Source of the DNA: Synechococcus sp. AG-679-B05
GTDB taxonomy: Bacteria; Cyanobacteriota; Cyanobacteriia; PCC-6307; Cyanobiaceae
DNA length: 64,000 bases
Assembly (NCBI GenBank): GCA_003210795.1
Contig: QCUJ01000003.1
Coordinates: forward strand, 1-64,000
Direction: 5' to 3'
Every line of letters starts with the position of its first letter. The stretch's first letter is position 1. This document shows positions 57,216 to 64,000 of this stretch, piece after piece. A model generated the notes under the pieces. It saw only the letters and a list, made by a program, of their open reading frames with translations, was not told the origin of the DNA and ran no database searches. A program made the position numbers and the translations under genes.

Positions 57216-59318
57216 ATGGTGGCAACCGGTGTAGCGGTGAGGGACGACCAGGCAATCCGTGCCTTCCCACTGGCGGCGATCACTGGCCACGGCACATTGA
57301 GGCTGGCTCTTCTGCTGGCAGCTGTGGACCCCGGCCTCGGCGGTGTGGTGATCGCGGGTAGGCGCGGCACCGGCAAATCTGTCTTGGCGCGGGGCCTGCA
57401 CGCCCTGCTGCCTCCTATCGACATCCTCGATATCGAGGGCGGTATTGGCCGCAACCTCGACCCACAGGAACCTGAGGAATGGGATGCCGCAACCCAGGAG
57501 CGCATCGAGGGCGAGCCACCCTCAACCGTGATTCCCGCACCCTTTGTGCAGATTCCCCTTGGGATCACCGAAGACCGACTGGTTGGCGCTGTAGATGTGG
57601 CCGCCTCACTGTCCAGCGGTAGTGCGGTCTTCCAACCCGGCCTGCTGGCGGATGCCCACCGCGGTGTTCTCTATGTCGATGAGCTCAACCTACTGGACGA
57701 CGGCATCGTCAACCTGATGTTGGCGGCGGTAGGGAGCGGCGAAAACCGGGTGGAGCGCGAAGGCCTCAGCCTCAGCCACCCATGCCGCCCCCTGTTGATT
57801 GCCACCTACAACCCTGAAGAAGGCAACGTTCGCGATCACTTGCTGGACCGCTTTGCCATTGCCCTCTCGGCCAATCAGCTGGTGAGCACCGAACAGCGGG
57901 TGGAGATCACCAACGCGGTGATCAGCCATGGACAGTGCAGCCGCACCTTCGCGACAACCTGGTCTGAAGAAACCGACGCCCTCGCAACCCAGCTGCTGCT
58001 GGCCCGCCAATGGCTGCCAGATGTGCGGATCAGCCGCGAACAGATCCAATACCTCGTGAATGAAGCCATCCGCGGCGGCGTCGAGGGTCACCGCTCGGAG
58101 CTCTACGCCGTGCGAGTGGCCCGCGCCCATGCCGCCCTCTCCGGCCGTGATCAGGTGGAAGCCCACGACCTGCAAGTGGCCGTAGCCCTGGTGATCGCCC
58201 CGCGGGCATCGCAGTTACCACCGCCGGACCAACAGATGGAGCCACCTCCTCCACAGGACCAGGAACCGCCGCCACCGCAGCAGGACGAGGGGGATCAACA
58301 GCAGGACAACCCACCACCACCGGAGGGATCCGGTGATGAGGACAACGACCCGGCTGAAGACAACGCCGACGACGACAACACTGACGACGAGGGCGACAGC
58401 GAGGAGGACCAGGCACCTCCGGCCGTGCCCGAGGAATTCATGCTCGACCCGGAAGCCATCGCCGTGGATCCCGATCTGCTGCTGTTCAACGCTGCAAAAT
58501 CGAAAAGCGGCAACAGCGGCAGCCGATCAGTTGTGTTCAGCGACAGCAGGGGGCGTTATGTGAAGCCGATGCTGCCGCGCGGGCCCGTGCGTCGCATCGC
58601 CGTGGACGCCACCTTGCGAGCAGCAGCGCCGTACCAGAAAATCCGCCGGGCCAGGGAACCGCACCGCACGGTGATCGTGGAGGAGGGCGATCTGCGCGCC
58701 AAGCTTCTGCAGCGCAAAGCTGGTGCTCTTGTGGTGTTCCTGGTTGATGCAAGTGGCTCAATGGCCCTGAACAGGATGCAGAGCGCCAAGGGCGCCGTGA
58801 TTCGCCTGCTCACCGAAGCATATGAGAATCGCGATGAAGTCGCCCTGATCCCGTTCCGCGGCGATCAGGCCGAGGTGCTCCTGCCCCCCACACGCTCGAT
58901 AACGGCTGCCCGACGACGGCTGGAATCGATGCCCTGTGGCGGCGGATCACCGCTGGCCCATGGCCTGACCCAGGCGGCCCGGGTCGGCGCCAATGCTCTT
59001 GCCACGGGCGATCTCGGCCAGGTGGTGGTGGTGGCGATCACCGACGGGCGTGGCAACGTGCCGCTGAGCACGTCGCTCGGCCAACCCAAATTAGAAGGGG
59101 AGGAGAAGCCCGACCTCAAGCAGGAAGTACTGGATGTGGCGAGTCGCTACCGGATGCTGGGGATCAAGCTGCTGGTGATCGACACAGAGCGCAAATTCAT
59201 CGGCAGCGGAATGGGCAAAGACCTTGCTGAAGCCGCCGGAGGCAAATACGTTCAGTTACCCAAAGCCAGCGATCAGGCCATTGCCGCAGTGGCCATGGAC
59301 GCCATCAGCGACATCTAA
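57216..59318 (+). CDS. chlD: magnesium chelatase ATPase subunit D
   Basis: AAA+ ([19 protein letters not shown]), Pro/acidic linker, vWA domain ([21 protein letters not shown]). Start chosen at [11 protein letters not shown]. Confidence 0.97.
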   Translation: MVATGVAVRDDQAIRAFPLAAITGHGTLRLALLLAAVDPGLGGVVIAGRRGTGKSVLARGLHALLPPIDILDIEGGIGRNLDPQEPEEWDAATQERIEGEPPSTVIPAPFVQIPLGITEDRLVGAVDVAASLSSGSAVFQPGLLADAHRGVLYVDELNLLDDGIVNLMLAAVGSGENRVEREGLSLSHPCRPLLIATYNPEEGNVRDHLLDRFAIALSANQLVSTEQRVEITNAVISHGQCSRTFATTWSEETDALATQLLLARQWLPDVRISREQIQYLVNEAIRGGVEGHRSELYAVRVARAHAALSGRDQVEAHDLQVAVALVIAPRASQLPPPDQQMEPPPPQDQEPPPPQQDEGDQQQDNPPPPEGSGDEDNDPAEDNADDDNTDDEGDSEEDQAPPAVPEEFMLDPEAIAVDPDLLLFNAAKSKSGNSGSRSVVFSDSRGRYVKPMLPRGPVRRIAVDATLRAAAPYQKIRRAREPHRTVIVEEGDLRAKLLQRKAGALVVFLVDASGSMALNRMQSAKGAVIRLLTEAYENRDEVALIPFRGDQAEVLLPPTRSITAARRRLESMPCGGGSPLAHGLTQAARVGANALATGDLGQVVVVAITDGRGNVPLSTSLGQPKLEGEEKPDLKQEVLDVASRYRMLGIKLLVIDTERKFIGSGMGKDLAEAAGGKYVQLPKASDQAIAAVAMDAISDI

Positions 59319-59362
59319 CGAATTGCACGATATTTAATCAATATTTACTCGATATCACACCT

Positions 59363-60262
59363 TTATCGCGATGAAGGGCCTGTTTCAGCGGGATACACCT
59401 CTGCAAACAACTCCCCAAGGCCGATGGTCACATTGCGCAGGGCCCTCATGAAGGCTGGGTCGGCCGTGAGCTGCGCCACATCACCACCCACCGCATCAAA
59501 CTTTGCGCTGAGTTGAGCTGCATTGGCCGCGGTCTGACGCAGCTCCTCAAGCGTCGTGGGGTTATCGAGTGCTGCCGCGATGTTGTTCACGTGGGCAGAC
59601 GCCGCTGCCGCGTTCGCCGTCGCGGCGTTGAGGTTGCTGACCATTGGCTGAGCCCTGGCGATTTCAAGCTGAAGCTGCTTCACCACTGCCTCGATCTCCT
59701 TCGCCGTCAGCTCGAACTGCTGGGTTGACTTCGCCAGGTTCGGCACGATCCGCGCGCTCTGGGCCTCGCTCAGCAACTGCTGCAGGGTCTCCATGATCGA
59801 CGCCAGGCTCGGGGCTTCCTCACCGCGAACGGGCGAACCATCACACAGTTGTAGGGACTGCTGACAGTCCTTGGATTTGGGTCGCGGTGCATCCTCAGGC
59901 AAAGGGGAGCCACGGCTCACCAAAACCACCTGTGCATCACCGCCGAGCAGAGAGGACGCCGCCACCATCGCCGTGACCGGTTGGGCCAGACGAAGGTCGA
60001 CTTTGTTGATTTCCAGGTCGGCCACCACTGCTTCCGGTGTGATCCGTACCGATCGCACAGAGCCCACCACAATCCCCCGGTAGGTCACCGGTGAACGCTC
60101 CGCCAAACCTGCTGCGTTCTGGAAGCTCGCTTTCAGACCCCAAACGTTGGATCCAAGCCGCACCCCCTGCAGCCACATCGATGTGGAGGCAAAAGCAACG
60201 ATGCCACCGACAACGGTGAACCCCACAATCGCGTCACGAACACTGCGTCGCATGGGTGTCAA
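59363..60262 (-). CDS. MCE/MlaD-family lipid transport substrate-binding protein
   Basis: One N-terminal TM, LKASFQNAAGLAERSPVTYRGIVVGSVRSVRITPEAVVADLEI. Confidence 0.92.
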   Translation of the reverse strand: MTPMRRSVRDAIVGFTVVGGIVAFASTSMWLQGVRLGSNVWGLKASFQNAAGLAERSPVTYRGIVVGSVRSVRITPEAVVADLEINKVDLRLAQPVTAMVAASSLLGGDAQVVLVSRGSPLPEDAPRPKSKDCQQSLQLCDGSPVRGEEAPSLASIMETLQQLLSEAQSARIVPNLAKSTQQFELTAKEIEAVVKQLQLEIARAQPMVSNLNAATANAAAASAHVNNIAAALDNPTTLEELRQTAANAAQLSAKFDAVGGDVAQLTADPAFMRALRNVTIGLGELFAEVYPAETGPSSR

Positions 60263-61044
60263 TGCGCTGGCTGCATCGGTCCGCGCAGGCTACCCGTCCT
60301 GAACTGCGCGACATAGGGATTATCGGTGCTGCGGAACTCATCCACCGAGCCCATCCAGCGGAAGCGTCCGCCGTACAGCATCACCACTCGTTCGGCTGAT
60401 CTCTCGATCGTGCTCCGCACATGGCTGACGACCACCGAGCAGCCTTTAGCAACGGTCGTGGTCTTCACGATCAGGTCTTCGATTCGGGTGCAGGCAACAG
60501 GATCCAGCCCAGCCGTGGGCTCGTCGTACAGCAGCAATGGCATCTCCGTCGCGTCCCGTAGCGGGTCGTCAATCAAGGCTCGGGCGAAGCTCACCCGCTT
60601 TTGCATACCACCGCTGAGCTGGCCGGGATAAAAGTCGGCCACATCCACCAGACCGACCGCATCGAGGCAGGCCTCCACCCGTCCGCGGATCTCCGATTTG
60701 GACAGTTGCCACTTTTTGCGCAGCAGGAATCCCACGTTCTGTTCCACCGTGAGCGACCCGAGCAGCGCGGGGTTCTGAAACACCAATCGCACATCCGGTG
60801 GGTCGGTCTGATCCAGGCGCAGGTAGGTCTGAGACTTGTTGAACAGGCGTAGTTCACCGCTGCTGGGTAGCTGCAGACCAGCCAGCAACCGCAGCACTGT
60901 TGATTTGCCGGCACCGGATGGACCCACCACCGCCAGGCGTTCGCCCGGTTGCATCACCAGATTCACCCGGTCCAGCACCGGCCTGACTCCCCACTGCATG
61001 GTGAGGTCCCGCATCTCCACAACGGGCTGCTCGAGATGGGGCAC
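60259..61044 (-). CDS. ABC transporter ATP-binding protein, MlaF/Ttg2A-like
   Basis: VVGPSGAGKSTVLRLLAG, LSGGMQKRVSFARAL, LLYDEPTAGLDPV. Start inferred. Confidence 0.93.
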   Translation of the reverse strand: MPHLEQPVVEMRDLTMQWGVRPVLDRVNLVMQPGERLAVVGPSGAGKSTVLRLLAGLQLPSSGELRLFNKSQTYLRLDQTDPPDVRLVFQNPALLGSLTVEQNVGFLLRKKWQLSKSEIRGRVEACLDAVGLVDVADFYPGQLSGGMQKRVSFARALIDDPLRDATEMPLLLYDEPTAGLDPVACTRIEDLIVKTTTVAKGCSVVVSHVRSTIERSAERVVMLYGGRFRWMGSVDEFRSTDNPYVAQFRTGSLRGPMQPAH

Positions 61045-61125
61045 GAACTGGGCCGAAAAGCACCAACATCCTGACGCGCATTCGCGAGCTCCGTACAGTT
61101 CCCATAACGACCGGATCAACCGGCC

Positions 61126-62520
61126 TTGGCGCCCGTCACACCGAAGCGAAGACGAGAGGCCAGAGCACTGCGAGCCCACCGCCGTCGCGATCTGATGACC
61201 CGCTCCCAGCGCGCTGTGCGCTGGCTGCAACCCGGTCTCGTGGTGAAGCGCTGGATGCTCACCTCAGGACTGGGACTGCTGATGGCCCTGCTGGGGGCAG
61301 CGGTATGGGCCGACCTCAAACCGATCTACTGGATTCTTGAGTCGCTGAGCTGGTTCCTGGGCACGATCACCACCGTGCTGCCCCGCGAAATCACAGGGCC
61401 CCTGGTGCTTTTGATTGGGGCATTACTGGTGCTCTGGGGCCAGAGCCGCAGCTTCAGCGCCATCCAGCAGGCACTGGCACCGGACAAAGACATGGTGCTG
61501 GTGGATGCCCTGCGGGCAAAAAGCCGCCTGAACCGCGGCCCCAACATCGTCGCCATTGGCGGCGGCACCGGTCTATCCACCCTGCTGAGTGGTCTGAAGC
61601 GCTACAGCAGCCATATCACCGCGATCGTGACGGTGGCCGATGACGGCGGAAGCAGTGGCGTGCTGCGGCGGGAATTAGGCGTCCTGCCTCCTGGAGACAT
61701 CCGCAACTGCCTGGCGGCTCTCTCGACTGAAGAGCCCTTGCTGACCCGTCTGTTCCAGTACCGCTTCTCCTCCGGCAGCGGGCTCGAGGGCCACAGCTTC
61801 GGCAATCTCTTTCTCTCTGCCCTGAGCGCGATCACCGGCAATCTGGAAACAGCAATCACGGCCTCCAGCCGAGTTCTGGCTGTTCAGGGGCAGGTGGTTC
61901 CTGCCACCAACGTGGATGTCCAGCTCTGGGCCGAGCTGGAGAATGGAGAGCGGATCGAAGGCGAGAGCAATATCGGCCATGCCCCTAGCCCCATCGTTCG
62001 ATTGGGCTGCACTCCTGCCCATCCCCCTGCCCTCCCGCGAGCTCTCGAGGCAATTGCCCAGGCAGATCTGATTGTGCTTGGCCCCGGAAGCCTGTACACG
62101 TCACTGCTGCCCAACCTGCTGGTCCCTGAACTGGTGAGCGCCATTCAACGCAGCCGCGCCCCAAAGCTCTACATCTGCAACCTGATGACGCAACCAGGGG
62201 AAACGGATGGTCTGGATGTGCGTGGACATCTGCGAGCCATCGAAGCCCAGCTGGCGAGTATCGGAATCGATCAACGTCTGTTCACCGCGGTTCTGGCCCA
62301 GGACAACCTGGAGCCTTCTCCACTGGTAGAGCGCTATCAGGCTCGCGGAGCAGAGCCGGTCAACTGCGATGCCGATGGGTTGCGACAAAGCGGTTACACC
62401 GTTCAACAGGCGCCACTTCAGGGGGCCAGACCGACTGCCACCCTTCGTCATGACTCCCGCAGCCTGGCTCTGGCGGTGATGCGGTTTTATCGATCACGCC
62501 GGAAGGAACGGGATCAGTAG
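61126..62520 (+). CDS. YvcK/CofD-like gluconeogenesis factor
   Basis: [62 protein letters not shown]-terminal TM pair. Confidence 0.95.
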   Translation: MAPVTPKRRREARALRAHRRRDLMTRSQRAVRWLQPGLVVKRWMLTSGLGLLMALLGAAVWADLKPIYWILESLSWFLGTITTVLPREITGPLVLLIGALLVLWGQSRSFSAIQQALAPDKDMVLVDALRAKSRLNRGPNIVAIGGGTGLSTLLSGLKRYSSHITAIVTVADDGGSSGVLRRELGVLPPGDIRNCLAALSTEEPLLTRLFQYRFSSGSGLEGHSFGNLFLSALSAITGNLETAITASSRVLAVQGQVVPATNVDVQLWAELENGERIEGESNIGHAPSPIVRLGCTPAHPPALPRALEAIAQADLIVLGPGSLYTSLLPNLLVPELVSAIQRSRAPKLYICNLMTQPGETDGLDVRGHLRAIEAQLASIGIDQRLFTAVLAQDNLEPSPLVERYQARGAEPVNCDADGLRQSGYTVQQAPLQGARPTATLRHDSRSLALAVMRFYRSRRKERDQ

Positions 62521-63080
62521 GCGTCCTGCATTTCGTAGAAATCAGGCTGCACATAATCCTTGCGCAGAGGCCATCCCTTCCAGTCTTCTGGCATCAGCAA
62601 GCGTTTGGGATGGGGGTGACCATCGAACTGGATTCCAAACATGTCGAAGGTTTCCCTCTCTTGCCAGTCGGCTCCACGGAATAAGCCATAGATTGATGGG
62701 AGAGAAGGGGAGCCCTCCCTGCTTAAAAACACTTTGAGCCGCACCTCCCGCAGCTTGGTTGCTGGATCAACGGTCATGGCCTCGATCTGCTCGGCCATCG
62801 CCAGGAAGTGATAGAAGCAAACGAGGCGTTCACCAGGTCCTTCGTCGTAACCGCCCTGGCACTGGAGGTAATCGAATCCATTGCCTTTGAGAGCCGCGGT
62901 GATGATCGGCAGCAGTTCGGCTTCAACCCCGATTTGCTCGACACCCACGTGGTCTGGGTCGAGCGCTTGGTGGTCGAAACCCTCCTTGCTGAGCCACTGA
63001 CTCACGGGCCCAAACTCCTGGGCTACGACCGCTGAGGTCTCGTCCGCAGCCTTTGAAATGCTCTCGGGAGTTTCACTCAT
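62514..63080 (-). CDS. ndhJ: NAD(P)H-quinone oxidoreductase subunit J
   Basis: [76 protein letters not shown]. Confidence 0.98.
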   Translation of the reverse strand: MSETPESISKAADETSAVVAQEFGPVSQWLSKEGFDHQALDPDHVGVEQIGVEAELLPIITAALKGNGFDYLQCQGGYDEGPGERLVCFYHFLAMAEQIEAMTVDPATKLREVRLKVFLSREGSPSLPSIYGLFRGADWQERETFDMFGIQFDGHPHPKRLLMPEDWKGWPLRKDYVQPDFYEMQDAY

Positions 63081-63817
63081 AACTCGACTGTTTCGGGTGC
63101 AGGAGTCAGTACGGCAGCGTCGGTGGCCAGGGTCTGGCCGGCTGGAGCAGCAGCAAGAGCAGCTTTCTGAGTTTCAGCACGCAGATAGGCCCCAGTCACC
63201 TGATCGGCGACCCGTTTCATGTTGTGGGACACCGTGCAATAACGATGGGTCTGTTGATGCTTCCGACGCTCAGCAAGCGATTCATCACCCACCTTCTTTC
63301 GCAGCTTGATCACTGCATCAAAAATCGCCTCTGGTCGAGGAGGACACCCAGGCATATAGAGATCCACAGGGATCAATTTGTCCACGCCGCGAACAGCGGT
63401 GGTGGAGTCGGCACTGAACATGCCTCCAGTGATGGTGCAAGCCCCCATTGCGATCACATATTTGGGTTCAGGCATCTGTTCGTAGAGACGAACCAGAGCA
63501 GGGGCCATTTTCATCGTGACGGTACCCGCGACAATCAGCAAATCCGCCTGCCGCGGTGAACTGCGAGGGACCAATCCGAAGCGGTCAAAATCAAAACGGG
63601 AGCCGAGCAACGCAGCAAATTCGATGAAACAGCAGGCGGTTCCGTAGAGAAGGGGCCAGAGACTGCTGAGACGAGCCCAGTTGTGCAGATCATCGAGGCT
63701 GGTGAGAATCACGTTCTCACTCAGATCGGTGGTGATCGGAGGGGCACCAACAGGGCCACAACTCGCTTCACGCAGGTCGCGAACGGCAGTGATGGACGGA
63801 GTAGGGATGTCAGTCAT
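63077..63817 (-). CDS. ndhK: NAD(P)H-quinone oxidoreductase subunit K
   Basis: [76 protein letters not shown]. Confidence 0.98.
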   Translation of the reverse strand: MTDIPTPSITAVRDLREASCGPVGAPPITTDLSENVILTSLDDLHNWARLSSLWPLLYGTACCFIEFAALLGSRFDFDRFGLVPRSSPRQADLLIVAGTVTMKMAPALVRLYEQMPEPKYVIAMGACTITGGMFSADSTTAVRGVDKLIPVDLYMPGCPPRPEAIFDAVIKLRKKVGDESLAERRKHQQTHRYCTVSHNMKRVADQVTGAYLRAETQKAALAAAPAGQTLATDAAVLTPAPETVEL

Positions 63818-63820
63818 GGC

Positions 63821-64000
63821 TCAGCTCCACTCGAGTGCGCCCTTGCGCCAGGCATAGGCCAGAGCGACCAACAGAATCGCAATGAAGACCAGAGCCTCTA
63901 TGAAGGCAAGCAGGCCAAGGCGGTGGAAGGCGACGGCCCAGGGATAAAGGAACACTGTCTCCACATCAAAAATGACGAAGACCAGGGCGAACATGTAGTA
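63821..64000 (-). CDS. ndhC: NAD(P)H-quinone oxidoreductase subunit 3, C-terminal part (runs off the window)
   Basis: Reverse strand [59 protein letters not shown]. Confidence 0.95.
   Translation of the reverse strand, partial: YYMFALVFVIFDVETVFLYPWAVAFHRLGLLAFIEALVFIAILLVALAYAWRKGALEWS

Noticed and set aside
58201-58440. Pro/Gln/Asp/Glu-rich low-complexity stretch
   Set aside because: Normal acidic/proline linker between the AAA+ and vWA domains of ChlD.

Overview
The window is a chromosomal segment of a marine picocyanobacterium (Synechococcus/Cyanobium type). Gene content supports this: chlD, psbK, ndhC-K-J, a phycobilisome linker, glyA, leuCD and purH. No rRNA, CRISPR array or transposase was found. 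Two parts differ sharply. (1) A compact, GC-rich core (about 1-13.1 kb and 24.1-64 kb) holds housekeeping genes, and most convergent gene pairs overlap or abut at their stop codons. (2) An AT-rich block (about 13.2-24.1 kb) is packed with small and overlapping ORFs. It contains a membrane-anchored CpcL/CpcG2-type rod linker, a divergent PsaL, a 4Fe-4S ferredoxin, a plant-type 2Fe-2S ferredoxin, a long-chain flavodoxin, a PsbY-like miniprotein and many one- or two-TM proteins. I read this block as a candidate accessory photosystem I / antenna / electron-carrier island, and it is the main hypothesis offered here. Its left edge is a decayed DUF1997 gene. Other observations: tgt is broken at a C8 tract; a photolyase appears split into two genes in permuted order; a four-gene operon encodes a SABATH methyltransferase, an amino-acid-dehydrogenase-like protein, an amine oxidase and a BCCT transporter; one 1076-aa protein resembles the phosphorylase-kinase alpha/beta GH15-like family. 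Family assignments come from reading protein sequences by eye. No database search was run.
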